A stretch of DNA of 64,000 nt from an uncultured Duncaniella sp. (GCA_910578615.1 CAJTRI010000005.1:1-64000), one strand, 5' to 3'. Numbered from the stretch's first letter, positions 1-9,627 are shown. A program made the numbers and translations. Notes: a model not told the origin generated them from the letters alone.

Positions 1-154
1 CCTCAGTGGGATTCTCGTTAATCCCTACCTCCATTGACCTCAGACATTCAATCTGTGCGGGAAGCGCAAGCAGGGCGTCACGAAAACGGCGTGCCACGTC
101 AAGGCGTTCGTCGGGAGTACCAGATAGCTTGAATGTAACAATATGTTTTACCAT
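1..154 (-). CDS. Dabb family (stress-responsive A/B barrel) protein, 3' part cut by window edge
   Basis: The reverse strand opens with an ATG at 154 and reads MVKHIVTFKLSGTPDERL, continuing in frame to base 1 without a stop (about 51 residues visible). The opening MVKHIV(T/L)FKL followed by a helix-rich segment and a Leu-Pro pair is the usual start of dimeric alpha/beta-barrel (Dabb) proteins of about 100 residues. The biochemical role of most Dabb proteins is unknown. It lies downstream of the tRNA terminator hairpin, so it is probably transcribed separately. The C-terminal half is outside the window, so the family call rests on the N-terminus only. Confidence 0.7.
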   Translation of the reverse strand, partial: MVKHIVTFKLSGTPDERLDVARRFRDALLALPAQIECLRSMEVGINENPTE

Positions 155-190
155 TTCAGAGTTGATGTTTTAAGTGGTTGGATAAAACAG

Positions 191-228
191 AAAATCCCAA
201 GTATTTGAATTCAAATACTTGGGGTTTT
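191..228 (-). terminator. Intrinsic terminator of the tRNA unit
   Basis: A 38-base nearly perfect inverted repeat (19-base arms, one mismatch) centred on GAATTC, with A/T-rich ends. On the minus strand it is followed by a T-rich stretch. It sits directly after the tRNA-Leu gene and before the Dabb gene, so it most likely ends the tRNA transcript. Confidence 0.75.
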
Positions 229-234
229 CCAAGG

Positions 235-318
235 TGTCCGAGATGAGATTCGAACTCACACAGCCTTTCGGCCACTACCCCCTCAAAGTAGCGTGTCTAC
301 CAATTCCACCACCCGGAC
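235..318 (-). tRNA. tRNA-Leu (anticodon GAG)
   Basis: On the minus strand the 84-nt sequence folds as a class II tRNA. The acceptor is GTCCGGG/CTCGGAC, the D-loop region has GGAATTGGTAGACACGC, the anticodon arm is CTACT-TTGAGGG-GGTAG with anticodon GAG, there is a short variable arm, and the T arm contains TTCGAAT. The discriminator is A and a full CCA is not encoded. It lies 11 nt after tRNA-Gly in the same direction. Confidence 0.95.
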
Positions 319-329
319 ATTCTGGGGAG

Positions 330-402
330 AGCGAAAAACGGGACTCGAACCCGCGACCCCAACCTTGGCAAGGTTGTGCTCTACCAACTGAGCTATTTTC
401 GC
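330..402 (-). tRNA. tRNA-Gly (anticodon GCC)
   Basis: A 73-nt cloverleaf on the minus strand: acceptor GCGAAAA/TTTTCGC, D arm TAGCTCAGTTGGTAGAGC, anticodon arm CAACC-TTGCCAA-GGTTG with anticodon GCC, and T arm GCGGG-TTCGAGT-CCCGT. The discriminator is T (U73), usual for bacterial tRNA-Gly. It is the first gene of the two-tRNA unit. Confidence 0.96.
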
Positions 403-454
403 GACCTTTTCAATTTGCTACTGCAATCATGGAGCGTTCTCCGTTTTTGCGATG

Positions 455-486
455 CAAAGGTAGGCACTTTTTTTATTCCATGCAAA
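455..486 (-). promoter_or_regulatory. Promoter of the tRNA-Gly/tRNA-Leu unit
   Basis: On the minus strand TTTG (483-486), 20 bases, then TACCTTTG (455-462) matches the Bacteroidales -33/-7 consensus TTTG-N19-21-TAnnTTTG. Transcription would start near 448, about 45 nt before tRNA-Gly. Confidence 0.8.
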
Positions 487-500
487 TATCAGCACATATT

Positions 501-1670
501 TTAACTCTTGTTAACAATTTCTACCGGAAAGAGCCTGTTGACAATAGCTGCAATAGCCCCGTCGCCGGTGACATTACAAGCCGTCCCGAAAGAGTCCATC
601 GCTATATAAAGAGCTATCATCAAGGCTATTTCCTGCTCGTCAAACCCGAGAATGCTCTGCAAAAGGCCGATCGAGGCCATTATAGCACCACCAGGGATTC
701 CGGGAGCGGCAATCATGGTGATACCGAGCATGGCTATAAAGTGGATAAACAGACCCATGTCGTGTGGCTGGCCGTGCATTATCATCAGCGCAAGAGCGCA
801 AGCCACTATTTTGAGAGTGCTGCCGCTGAGATGTATGGTGGCACATAGGGGTATGACGAAACCCGCTATATCCTCCCGCACACCCATAGCCACGGTCTGA
901 CGCAGGGTGACGGGGATAGTTGCAGCCGATGACTGGGTTCCGAGCGCGGTGAAATAGGCCGGCATCATCGTCCACAGCATCCTGAACGGATTTTTCCGGG
1001 CGACAAGCGCGGCTATGACATACTGCATGAGAAGCAGGAATATATGCAGCAAGAAGATTATGCCTATTATCTTGGCAAAACACCCCACTATCATACCCAC
1101 CTCGCCCTGGGCCGACATACATAGAAATATGCCGAAGATATAAAGAGGCAGGAGCGGGATTATGGCCGTCCTTATGGTCATCTCCACTATATCCCTGAAC
1201 TCGTCAAATACCTTTCGAAGCGCCGTCCCCTTCAAAAAGGCTGACCCGAGACCCAGCATGAACGCCGCCACAAGCGCCGTCATCACTGTCATGAGCGGAG
1301 GTATGTCGACACCGAAGTATGGAACGGTCTCAGGATGTTCGCCGGTAACACCGCTACGTGCGAATCCCTCGATGAGAGACGGAAATGTAAGCGATGCGGT
1401 TCCATACGAGATAATTCCGGCCAGAAGGGTGGCACCATAGGCCAGCAAGGCCGTAACGACAAGGAGCTTCCCGGCCCTTACGCCGATATCGGCAATGGCA
1501 GGCGTCACAAACCCTATTATAATCATGGGTATCATGAAGCCGAGAAACTGTGAAAAGATGCCGTTGAACGTGGCAAACAGACGTGACAGCCATGCGGGAG
1601 CCACAAGACCAATGAGCGCACCCGCCACTATGGCCGTGAAGATGAGCGTTAGGAGACCGGGGCGTTTCAT
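501..1670 (-). CDS. Dicarboxylate/amino acid:cation symporter (DAACS family)
   Basis: An inner-membrane secondary transporter expected to co-transport an acidic or neutral amino acid, or a dicarboxylate, with Na+ or H+; the substrate cannot be read from sequence. The 389-aa protein is strongly hydrophobic throughout. It has the family's N-terminal segment (FNGIFSQFLGFMIPMIIIGF), a serine-rich reentrant region (GTQSSAATIPVT) and a C-terminal core with GTACNVTGDGAIA. An upstream in-frame ATG at 1736 and a longer extension to 1820 exist, but both lie inside nadE. The ATG at 1670 overlaps the nadE stop as ATGA and starts just before the first membrane helix, so it is preferred. The overlap implies translational coupling with nadE. 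Confidence 0.85.
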   Translation of the reverse strand: MKRPGLLTLIFTAIVAGALIGLVAPAWLSRLFATFNGIFSQFLGFMIPMIIIGFVTPAIADIGVRAGKLLVVTALLAYGATLLAGIISYGTASLTFPSLIEGFARSGVTGEHPETVPYFGVDIPPLMTVMTALVAAFMLGLGSAFLKGTALRKVFDEFRDIVEMTIRTAIIPLLPLYIFGIFLCMSAQGEVGMIVGCFAKIIGIIFLLHIFLLLMQYVIAALVARKNPFRMLWTMMPAYFTALGTQSSAATIPVTLRQTVAMGVREDIAGFVIPLCATIHLSGSTLKIVACALALMIMHGQPHDMGLFIHFIAMLGITMIAAPGIPGGAIMASIGLLQSILGFDEQEIALMIALYIAMDSFGTACNVTGDGAIAAIVNRLFPVEIVNKS

Positions 1671-3598
1671 GGCTTCATCCACAATGTCGGAGACGCGTCT
1701 GACGGCATACGCCAGTCGCCTCGCGGAGAAAGACATACCGATCCTACCTTTGGGCCGTCCGGGAGGCAGGAACGTTTGAACTGCTGTTGGAAGAAGCGTT
1801 TCATGAACACGCCGAGCCATCTGTCTATAACCTCATCGGGATATTCAGACTGATCAAAGGCATGGCGCGCCAAGAAACGGATGCGCTCACGTGAGAAACC
1901 ATACCGCAACATATAATACAGGAAGAAGTCATGCAACTCATAAGGCCCGACAAGATCCTCGGTCTTCTGGACAATCTCGCCCGACGCGGCAGCCGGAATA
2001 AGCTCAGGACTTATGGGGGTGTCGATTATGTCGAGCAACAGGCGACGGATATCCGACCCTTCCGTCTCAGACATTGCGAAATAGTTGACCAGATACTTCA
2101 CAAGGGTCTTTGGCACACCGGCATTGACCCCGTACATAGACATGTGGTCACCGTTATATGTGGCCCAGCCGAGGGCGAGCTCCGAAAGATCGCCGGTACC
2201 GAGCACTATACCGCCAAGACGGTTGGAAAGATCCATGAGAATCTGTGTTCGCTCGCGTGCCTGGGAGTTCTCATATGTCACGTCATGGACAGACGGGTCG
2301 TGCCCGATGTCACGGAAATGAAGGTTCACGGCATCAGCTATCGGAATCTCCATCGCCGTCACCCCGAGATGTTCCATGAGTCCCACGGCATTGTCATGCG
2401 TGCGTCCAGTCGTGCCAAACCCGGGCATTGTGACTCCCACTATTCCCTTTCTCGGAATACCGAGTCTGTCAAAAGCCCTCACAGCCACAAGGAGCGCGAG
2501 GGTGGAGTCAAGTCCGCCTGAAATACCGACCACGAGTGTCCGGCACCCTATGGCGTCAAGACGTTTTGCCAGACCGGCAGTCTGTATATTTACTATCTCG
2601 TCACAACGGCGTTCCATGGCGTCAGCCGAGGAGGGGACGAAAGGATGCGGATTAACACGGCGCAAAAGCTTTTCATCCTCGTCCCATTTGAAGGCTCCAC
2701 GGCGGGCATGTCGCTCATAGACCACGGACTCAGCGTCCTCGTTGGCACCACAGTCGGCAAACGTTGTCATATGGAATCGTTCGCGACGCAGAGCCTCAAT
2801 GTCAACATCGGCAATCACGGTATTGTCTTTCGGATCCCATCGGCGATTGGATGCAAGGATGGAGCCGTTCTCGGCAATGACCGCCTTTCCGTCAAAGACA
2901 AGGTCGGTCGACGACTCCCCCCACCCTGCACCGGCATAGGCATAGGCACAGATGCAGCGTGCGGACTGCTGGCCGACAAGGCCTCTCAGATAGTCATACT
3001 TGCCTATCAGGTCGTCCGATGCAGAAAGGTTGGCAATAACCTCGGCTCCTCCCATCGCCAGCCGGCACGAGGGGGGGACGGGCACCCAGAGATCCTCGCA
3101 GATCTCCACCCCGACCTTTGCGCCATGACACTCGAACACGCGTCCGTTGCCCATCACGACTTCCTCTCCACCTATATCGACCCTCACGGTGAGTCCCTTT
3201 GGAATCGGGCGCCACCAGCGGCGCTCGTAAAACTCGTTATAGTCTGGTACATATGACTTGGCCACAAGGTCGACACGACCGCTGCGGACTATGGCGGCAC
3301 AGTTGTAGAGCGCGCCTCCGTACCTTATCGGAAGCCCCACCACGAAATGGCCTCTCATGCCTCTCGACAGATCACGCAGCCGGAGCAATGCCCCGGAGGC
3401 CGCGTCAAGCAGCCGGGTATTATGGAAAAGGTCGGCACAGGTATAGGCCGTGATACACATCTCGGGAAACACTGTCAGTTCCACCTTGTCCTCCTCCATA
3501 CGGCGGAGTGCGTCGATTATGCCACAGACATTAAACTCGACATCGGCAGGTCTGACAGAGGGCGCACATGCGGCCACTCGTAGAAAACCGTGGTTCAT
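1667..3598 (-). CDS. nadE: Glutamine-dependent NAD+ synthetase
   Basis: Catalyses the last step of NAD biosynthesis, amidating deamido-NAD+ with ammonia released from glutamine, at the cost of ATP. The 643-aa protein has an N-terminal nitrilase-type glutaminase domain with the Glu-Lys-Cys triad visible as E46, K114 and C167 (VEICEDLW). The C-terminal synthetase domain carries the ATP-pyrophosphatase loop SGGLDS at 360-365. The C-terminus (KRSCLPDGPKVGSVCLSPRGDW) is the conserved end of the long bacterial NadE form, so the gene is full length. It is transcribed away from cardiolipin synthase and is coupled to the downstream symporter by an ATGA overlap. No clean TAnnTTTG box was found upstream; the best match, TAATTTCG on the minus strand near 3628-3635, has one mismatch. 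Confidence 0.95.
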   Translation of the reverse strand: MNHGFLRVAACAPSVRPADVEFNVCGIIDALRRMEEDKVELTVFPEMCITAYTCADLFHNTRLLDAASGALLRLRDLSRGMRGHFVVGLPIRYGGALYNCAAIVRSGRVDLVAKSYVPDYNEFYERRWWRPIPKGLTVRVDIGGEEVVMGNGRVFECHGAKVGVEICEDLWVPVPPSCRLAMGGAEVIANLSASDDLIGKYDYLRGLVGQQSARCICAYAYAGAGWGESSTDLVFDGKAVIAENGSILASNRRWDPKDNTVIADVDIEALRRERFHMTTFADCGANEDAESVVYERHARRGAFKWDEDEKLLRRVNPHPFVPSSADAMERRCDEIVNIQTAGLAKRLDAIGCRTLVVGISGGLDSTLALLVAVRAFDRLGIPRKGIVGVTMPGFGTTGRTHDNAVGLMEHLGVTAMEIPIADAVNLHFRDIGHDPSVHDVTYENSQARERTQILMDLSNRLGGIVLGTGDLSELALGWATYNGDHMSMYGVNAGVPKTLVKYLVNYFAMSETEGSDIRRLLLDIIDTPISPELIPAAASGEIVQKTEDLVGPYELHDFFLYYMLRYGFSRERIRFLARHAFDQSEYPDEVIDRWLGVFMKRFFQQQFKRSCLPDGPKVGSVCLSPRGDWRMPSDASPTLWMKP

Positions 3599-3698
3599 TA
3601 CAGACGAAATATTGTTGTTACGGCCACGAAATTAACTATTTTTTTTCAACTTTCCTCACTCTTGATGCCCTAATGTGCCATCAGAAAAGATTTTTCAC

Positions 3699-3706
3699 TA
3701 TCTTTG
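3699..3706 (+). promoter_or_regulatory. Promoter -7 box for cardiolipin synthase
   Basis: TATCTTTG fits TAnnTTTG and lies 17 bases before the ATG at 3724, giving a very short leader. No clear -33 TTG is present at the usual distance. Confidence 0.5.
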
Positions 3707-3723
3707 CGAAAACAACACACTCT

Positions 3724-5199
3724 ATGACTCATCTGCTGTTATGGTATAGTTCGGCGGGGCTCCTATGGTGTCTCGGGGCTGCCTATGCGGCTCTGGTGGC
3801 CGCCATGATAGTCTCCGTGCTTAGCGAGAACCGCAACCCGCTCAAAGCCATAGCCTGGGTGACAGCCCTTATCCTGTTCCCGGTGGGAGGCGCGCTCCTC
3901 TATTACTTTTTCGGCCGCAGCCTGCGCAATGTCAGAATGATATCGCGACGAAACCGCCGCAAACTGCTCAACGCTGACACACGCACCCCGCTTGCAAAGG
4001 TCAAAGAAGGTCTCACCCACGATGACCGCCGCTGCATCAGGCTGCTCTATTCTGTGGCCGACTCGCAGGTCTACTCGGCCAACGACATACGCATCTTCTC
4101 TGACGGACAGTCCCATTTTGAGACCCTCTTCGAAGACCTCCGCAATGCCCGAAGCTTCATAAACCTCCAATTCTATATCATAGCTAATGACGAGCTTGGC
4201 CACCAACTGCGCGACATACTCATAGAACGTGCTGCGGCAGGGGTGAAAATCAGGATGATATATGACTACATAGGATCCTTTGACGCCCGCCGGCGCGACT
4301 TCTTCATGCGCATGAAGGATGCCGGCATAGAGGTACACTCGTTCTTCCGCCTACGTTTTCCCGAAAAACTCAACCGCCTCAACTGGCGCAACCATCGCAA
4401 GGTAGTGGTCATAGACGGGACAGTCGGCTATATAGGCGGCATGAACGTGGCAGACCGCTATATTGACGGCGGACGACGCTTCAATAGATGGCGCGACACA
4501 GCCGTTCGCATCACAGGAAGCGCCGTGGCAGGACTACAATACAACTTTGCAGTAGACTGGAAGTTCATGGGCCATGAACTTCTGCTCGAAGAGCCGCATA
4601 TAGCCGGCTGTGCCGGAAGCCCGTCTGACAAGGCTCCGGGTGTCATCAATGATGTCACCGTCCAGCTGTTCACCTCGGGGCCTACCGACCGATGGGGCAA
4701 TGCATCGATGCTCTTCATGAGGGCCATCTCACAGGCCGAGAAACGCATCTTCATCCAGACACCTTACTTCCTACCATCCGACGGGCTGCTTACAGCACTA
4801 CAATGTGCCGCCCTGTCAGGGATTGATGTCAGAATCATGATGCCGCGAAAATCCGACTCCGCGCTACTCACCCATGCGTCTTTCAGTTATGTGGAGGAGT
4901 GTCTGCTTGCCGGCATAAAGATTCTTCTATATGACGGGGGAATGCTACATGCCAAGACTCTTCTCATTGACGATGGTTTCTCCACGGTTGGCTCGGTCAA
5001 CTTTGACTTCCGCAGTTTCGAACACAACTTTGAAGAGAACATTGTAATGTATTCCCGCGAGGTCAATTCATGTCTTGCCGGATGTTTTATAAAGGATTCA
5101 GAGTTGTGTACGCGTCCGCGAATCAGCGAATGGACACGGCGCCCGCGAAACATGAAAATCAGGCAGGCTCTCGCACGCCTCCTCAGCCCCATACTCTGA
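3724..5199 (+). CDS. cls: Cardiolipin synthase (phospholipase D superfamily)
   Basis: Condenses two phosphatidylglycerol molecules to cardiolipin at the inner membrane. The 491-aa product begins with two hydrophobic helices (about residues 3-25 and 33-60, the PLDc_N region). Two HxKx4D catalytic motifs follow: NHRKVVVIDG with H224 and LHAKTLLIDD with H409, each with the following GS/GGxN element (IGGMNVADRY, GSVNFDFRSF). The open frame extends upstream to 3568, but that part crosses the promoter and overlaps nadE. The ATG at 3724 gives the usual family length of about 480-490 residues. The gene is divergent from nadE and ends in a shared palindromic terminator. Confidence 0.93.
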   Translation: MTHLLLWYSSAGLLWCLGAAYAALVAAMIVSVLSENRNPLKAIAWVTALILFPVGGALLYYFFGRSLRNVRMISRRNRRKLLNADTRTPLAKVKEGLTHDDRRCIRLLYSVADSQVYSANDIRIFSDGQSHFETLFEDLRNARSFINLQFYIIANDELGHQLRDILIERAAAGVKIRMIYDYIGSFDARRRDFFMRMKDAGIEVHSFFRLRFPEKLNRLNWRNHRKVVVIDGTVGYIGGMNVADRYIDGGRRFNRWRDTAVRITGSAVAGLQYNFAVDWKFMGHELLLEEPHIAGCAGSPSDKAPGVINDVTVQLFTSGPTDRWGNASMLFMRAISQAEKRIFIQTPYFLPSDGLLTALQCAALSGIDVRIMMPRKSDSALLTHASFSYVEECLLAGIKILLYDGGMLHAKTLLIDDGFSTVGSVNFDFRSFEHNFEENIVMYSREVNSCLAGCFIKDSELCTRPRISEWTRRPRNMKIRQALARLLSPIL

Positions 5200-5212
5200 C
5201 ACACGATATGCA

Positions 5213-5264
5213 ACATTCAGTTAGGCACCACGGATGACATCATCCGTGGTGCCTAACTGAATGT
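5213..5264. terminator. Bidirectional terminator between cls and the fimbrial operon
   Basis: A perfect inverted repeat with 25-bp arms (5213-5237 and 5240-5264) and a 2-base centre, placed between the stops of two convergent genes. There is no strong T tract; the stem length alone suggests termination in both directions. Confidence 0.75.
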
Positions 5265-5291
5265 AAAACATTGTCTTTTCAGACAACAATA

Positions 5292-8279
5292 TCAAGGTAC
5301 ATAACCGCCAAACTCATCCTTGATAGGACGCACGGTGAAACCGTAGGAGTTATTTGTTCCCGCACATATAAATAATTTGTTGGAACGATTGTCAAAATAT
5401 GCAAGTTTTGTTGAGCCGTTATAAAAATGGTACGGGCCGGTAGCATTTTCCGGTACACCTGAACCAAATGCCGTGCTAACTATAAACGTCAGGCAGGAAA
5501 AAGCCGGATTTGAAATATTCCCAAACGGAGAAATCACATTATAACCAGTTCCCATATCGCGCAACCCGGTGGCATAAAACTTGATACCGTCTTTTGTCCA
5601 GCCTATCTTATGCCCCTTTTCCACAATGAAGTCAATGCCGGAATTCACAAAAGTATCAGTTTTACCATCTTTGCCAAACGCGGTAAAGACATTTGGGTTA
5701 CCGACACAGAATCCCGCAGGACATGGGTCATAAATGGTTTTCACAGGACGTCTTCCATTAGGCTTGTCAGAATTGCTTTCACTTAAAGCAGACAACTGAG
5801 AATCCCAATAGTTCATTATCGACCTGTTTCCATAAGCAAACGGGCTGTCCTTATAACCATGCCAATGGCGGCGCCAAAAATTATGAAAGCAATAATCCAT
5901 GTTATTCTTTAAGTCAAACGAATCTTTCTGGGCCTGAGTATATTTACTACTGGGATAACTAATCCTGTCTCTTGCCGCAGCATAATCATGCATAAAGAAT
6001 ATATGGGGACGCTTTACAGACTCACCAATGGACTGGGCCGTTTCATCACGACCGAATTCATATCCCTCAGTACAATACAAACGCTTGTTCACCATATCGA
6101 ACTGGTTGGTATCGAACTTCCCGCTTCCTCCTGCTGCAAAAGCAAGTGTAGCCTCATTCCATATCCCGCCGGGCATAGGGTCTTTACGACCCCACTGATA
6201 ATATGTGTTGTCCCCCGCCAGCGAACCCGGAATCTTAATCTGGGAAATCTTTTCAGGGTCGGTGGTGTATTCCTTTCCGTCATCAGCGCCAGTATATCTT
6301 ACACGGACAAGGAATTCCCGGTCATCCATATCGTCTCCGTGCCTGTCGCAATATCCGAGATTGCACGGGGTGAGGAGATATGTCTTGTTAATCTCATCCC
6401 GGTCTGTGCCCTTTGAAGTTACCGTGTGCAGGTTTTCGTCTCCCCAGTCATAGTGAGTGACCCATATATGCCAGCTCCACAAGATGGTGTGTGCGCTGTT
6501 TCTTACCGCGATCACGGCATTGCCTTGGTTGATGGTCTCCTTGCCTACCTTGAAGCTGACACGTTCGTTCTCATACTTAACATCACCCACAAGGCCGGGG
6601 GAATCCTGCCATACCAGCACAGCGTCAGAGACCCCCGGAATATAGGGACTCGATATGCCCATGTCGTCATGGCCTACAAAATTGACAAGGACATAATCCT
6701 TGGCATTATCCGGCACAACCCCGTCAAAATGATATGCAGAAGGGTTGTCCGCTCCGTTCTTTATAGCATTGCCATAGACAGTGGGGAAACTGTAATATCC
6801 CGGGCCATGAATCATGTAACAGTTGGCAGTCTCCCCTTTTTCAAGAGGCTCGGGACTGCTCTCCGAACCGATCATGGTCGAGAGGTCGGCAAACCCCTTT
6901 CTCATCTCCGAAAAGACTTCTCGCGGTTCGAGCATAAGGCTGCCGGTGTAAGCCCCTTTCTTATTTTCCAATGCCTCGACCCACGTATTGCCGCCGTCCT
7001 TCGACCATTCCAATGCGAAGTTGAGATCAATGTTCTTCTTGTTGGCATCACCCTTCTGATATACATTGGCAACGGCCTTGACACTTATCTCGGGGACAAA
7101 TCCGCTGGTAGCGACGCTGTCCGGGAGGGTCAACTGTATATCCGGCTCTACGAGTATGCCTGTTGACGATATGGAATAGGCCACATGTTTGCCGGCAACC
7201 CATGTGCCGGAAAGTGACGCAGTCAGCACACGGTCAACCCCGGTAAGCTCGTCTATAAACTTTACAGTGAGTTTCGCATCGCTTCCAAGCGTCTGCGGAA
7301 TCATTAGAAATGTCAATTCACCATCGGCTATCGACGTGCCTGACGGTGTGTAGTGGTTTGTATCGCTTCCGGGTTTCAATTCCTTTTCTGGCTTGACAGT
7401 GAACGTCGTCGCCGAACTTTTGTCGGCGTCCCATTCCCCGGTGCCTATTTTGTTTGTGCCGGTTGAAAAGATCCCGGAGAGAGACACTTCTGTCACCTTC
7501 CCTGCCAGCATCTTAGTGCCGGTCTTGACGGTCACGGCTGTGAGCGCATGGCCGAATGTCAGACTGACCGCCCCTCCCTTAGAGGCATCGCAGTCTGCCA
7601 TGGCTGTGAGAAGGTCAATCTGTTTGCTGACATCTCCTGCCACGGTATATTGTATGGTCGGTATCCCCTTATGGGCACCCTCGCTGTGGAGGGCGCTTCC
7701 ATTCTCTCCGTCTTCGGCAAAATCTACCGAATGGGGCGCATAAGCAAAGAATCTCACACGGCCTGAGCCAAGCCAGTCAAGACTCTCGTCTTTATCATAG
7801 GCATCCCAGTACTGTGAGCCTGACTGGGTCATACGTATATTGTGGGCAAAGTTGGTAATCCACTCGTTGTCGGAATCGTTATCGGGCCAGACGCCGTCAT
7901 AGCATATGGCCGACAACCCGAACGACGGATGGAACTTATCTTTGGTTTCAACCGTCGTTCCACGACTTGCACGGAGTGGCATCACGGTATCGGCACTCTG
8001 ACTAACCTCTGTGACAAGGTAGAGCCGCGTGCCGTCATCACCATCTATCTCGGTGAACGACACATCTTTGTCGCCTCCCGACCTTGCGGCACCTCCGTCA
8101 ATCCATTTCCGTGGGGCCGAGACCTCAAATGTCACATCAATGCCTCCGGGATGTTCGTTCCGACCAAAGGTGTCGTCATTACAGGCCGTCATAAGAAACA
8201 GGCCGAGGCCTGCCGCACATACCGAGAATGTGCGGCAGACCTTGGTCGTAACAGGTAGTAATGGACTTGTATGTCTCAT
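5292..8279 (-). CDS. Fimbrillin family lipoprotein with C-terminal FISUMP-like domain
   Basis: Likely a large, surface-exposed fimbrial tip or minor subunit, 995 aa. The N-terminus after the ATG at 8279 has a hydrophobic signal segment ending in FLMTAC, a lipobox-like site with Cys about 33 residues in. Residues of about 50-400 resemble fimbrillin A/Mfa-type domains (FGHALTAVTVKTGTKMLAGKVTEVSL and LTFLMIPQTL blocks). The C-terminal third contains TIYDPCPAGFCVGNP and ends GFTVRPIKDE, as in the FISUMP-like domains often fused to these proteins. The open frame runs 23 codons further upstream but would start in front of the natural signal peptide. It is the last gene of the DUF3575-DUF5119-fimbrillin operon, 32 nt after the previous one. 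Ligand or assembly role is inferred only from family and position. Confidence 0.8.
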   Translation of the reverse strand: MRHTSPLLPVTTKVCRTFSVCAAGLGLFLMTACNDDTFGRNEHPGGIDVTFEVSAPRKWIDGGAARSGGDKDVSFTEIDGDDGTRLYLVTEVSQSADTVMPLRASRGTTVETKDKFHPSFGLSAICYDGVWPDNDSDNEWITNFAHNIRMTQSGSQYWDAYDKDESLDWLGSGRVRFFAYAPHSVDFAEDGENGSALHSEGAHKGIPTIQYTVAGDVSKQIDLLTAMADCDASKGGAVSLTFGHALTAVTVKTGTKMLAGKVTEVSLSGIFSTGTNKIGTGEWDADKSSATTFTVKPEKELKPGSDTNHYTPSGTSIADGELTFLMIPQTLGSDAKLTVKFIDELTGVDRVLTASLSGTWVAGKHVAYSISSTGILVEPDIQLTLPDSVATSGFVPEISVKAVANVYQKGDANKKNIDLNFALEWSKDGGNTWVEALENKKGAYTGSLMLEPREVFSEMRKGFADLSTMIGSESSPEPLEKGETANCYMIHGPGYYSFPTVYGNAIKNGADNPSAYHFDGVVPDNAKDYVLVNFVGHDDMGISSPYIPGVSDAVLVWQDSPGLVGDVKYENERVSFKVGKETINQGNAVIAVRNSAHTILWSWHIWVTHYDWGDENLHTVTSKGTDRDEINKTYLLTPCNLGYCDRHGDDMDDREFLVRVRYTGADDGKEYTTDPEKISQIKIPGSLAGDNTYYQWGRKDPMPGGIWNEATLAFAAGGSGKFDTNQFDMVNKRLYCTEGYEFGRDETAQSIGESVKRPHIFFMHDYAAARDRISYPSSKYTQAQKDSFDLKNNMDYCFHNFWRRHWHGYKDSPFAYGNRSIMNYWDSQLSALSESNSDKPNGRRPVKTIYDPCPAGFCVGNPNVFTAFGKDGKTDTFVNSGIDFIVEKGHKIGWTKDGIKFYATGLRDMGTGYNVISPFGNISNPAFSCLTFIVSTAFGSGVPENATGPYHFYNGSTKLAYFDNRSNKLFICAGTNNSYGFTVRPIKDEFGGYVP

Positions 8280-8311
8280 CTTCACCGATTGAAAGTTAGA
8301 TGGGTATTGAT

Positions 8312-9571
8312 TTACTGCATGGGTGTGTTCTGCGTGCTGTCTGTCCACTTATCTACATCAACAGTAAATCTGATAGGGTCATCAAGAACAGGCTCTCCAA
8401 CGTCCTTCCCAACGCTATCTTCATCATCAGGATCTTTTACAGGACGGTCTACAACGTTATCTGACGGGAATCCAGTACCGGGCTTGGGAGGATATACACC
8501 AGCTCCACTTCCATTACCACAGAATTCAAGATTATACACATACTTCATTCCCGGCTTCCAATCAATATCGATGGGAACACATGTATAACCATATTCCTCT
8601 TTAACAAATGTTCCATCCTTGTTTACCGGGAAAAGCTGATGCACATGATTAGATCCTTCTACGACAGTCGAACCACCACCCGGATGTGTTGTGCCGGGAT
8701 GTATTGCCTCCACACGACAAAGCACCATAATATATGCGCCAGTCTCTTTTGTCTTGATGGTCTCACCCTCACTATATTTGTATTCCTGTGGAATGAGCAT
8801 AAGGTTTGAATCGTCCGACCCTCCTATGAGAGTAACTCCGGCATGTGTAAGCATAGTCTCACTATTGAGTTCGACCCCATAAGAGGCAAGCTCCGTTCCT
8901 GCACTCCACAACATGTGATTCGTCAAAGTCGCATCCTGATCATTGAATGATAAAGTACCCGAGGCCTTGGCATTCATAATCCATGCACCCTTCACATATA
9001 CGCGCTTGGATTCATCAGTACCCTTTTTGGCATTAACGAGAACCTGACACAAGGCGTGATTGAATGTAAGAGGAACAAGCATACCTGTGGCCTCTTTTCT
9101 ACTCACGTTAGCATATGCCACAACAAAATCCTTATGATTCTTACCTCCGATTTTCAAATCTGACACAGGCTTATAGGCTTCAAAACCCTGGCCGTCAGCC
9201 GTAATGTTAGGAGTGATGTTTATGCCGTCAGTCCCGGTAGGCCCATATGCCCAAAAACGAATTGATTCGACATCGGCAGGCCAGTAGTAGCTTGTCGGAA
9301 GCACATATGTGCTGCTACCTTCTGTCTCCGGCGTAGCTTCGACCCCATTGATGAACATGTCGGTATATCCTTTTGCATCGGCATAGACCTTGAAACTTTT
9401 TAGGTCGGCTGGTTTCTCAATCGGAATAGCACGACTCACACGGCTGCTGAAAGCAATCTCATTACCCTGATAGATTTCCTGAACCTCATCATTCGAACAA
9501 GAGGCAAGCATCAACGCCATCGAAGTCACGGCAATACATGACTTTGGAACAAACTTTGATTGAACGCTCAT
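8312..9571 (-). CDS. Fimbrillin family lipoprotein (probable major/structural subunit)
   Basis: A 419-aa protein with a type II signal peptide ending in LASC (Cys25), followed by the N-terminal fimbrillin pattern: EIAFSSRVSRA, then a transthyretin-like beta-rich domain. TFNHALCQVLVNAKKGT is the conserved heart of Bacteroidales fimbrillin N-domains, and NLMLIPQEY matches the block before the C-terminal domain. The C-terminus is unusually acidic and proline-rich (about 360-419; PPKPGTG, PVKDPDDEDS). In related systems subunits are exported as lipoproteins and polymerised by strand exchange after proteolysis; that step is inferred here. It is the third gene of the operon, 56 nt after the DUF5119 gene. 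Confidence 0.82.
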   Translation of the reverse strand: MSVQSKFVPKSCIAVTSMALMLASCSNDEVQEIYQGNEIAFSSRVSRAIPIEKPADLKSFKVYADAKGYTDMFINGVEATPETEGSSTYVLPTSYYWPADVESIRFWAYGPTGTDGINITPNITADGQGFEAYKPVSDLKIGGKNHKDFVVAYANVSRKEATGMLVPLTFNHALCQVLVNAKKGTDESKRVYVKGAWIMNAKASGTLSFNDQDATLTNHMLWSAGTELASYGVELNSETMLTHAGVTLIGGSDDSNLMLIPQEYKYSEGETIKTKETGAYIMVLCRVEAIHPGTTHPGGGSTVVEGSNHVHQLFPVNKDGTFVKEEYGYTCVPIDIDWKPGMKYVYNLEFCGNGSGAGVYPPKPGTGFPSDNVVDRPVKDPDDEDSVGKDVGEPVLDDPIRFTVDVDKWTDSTQNTPMQ

Positions 9572-9627
9572 AATTCGGTTTAATTAGATTGAATTTATTT
9601 TGTGTTTTACTTTTTATCTCTACATAT

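Noticed and set aside
431..450. GGAG-CGTT-CTCC hairpin followed by GTTTTTG near the tRNA promoter, as a terminator.
   Set aside because: It would act on the plus strand where there is no gene, and only 4 bp pair.
219..848. A 209-codon plus-strand frame over the tRNA pair and the symporter end.
   Set aside because: It crosses two clear tRNA genes and the opposite strand of a real gene; no protein family resemblance.
2645..3256. A 203-codon plus-strand frame within nadE.
   Set aside because: Antisense shadow of a conserved gene, no promoter or family motifs.
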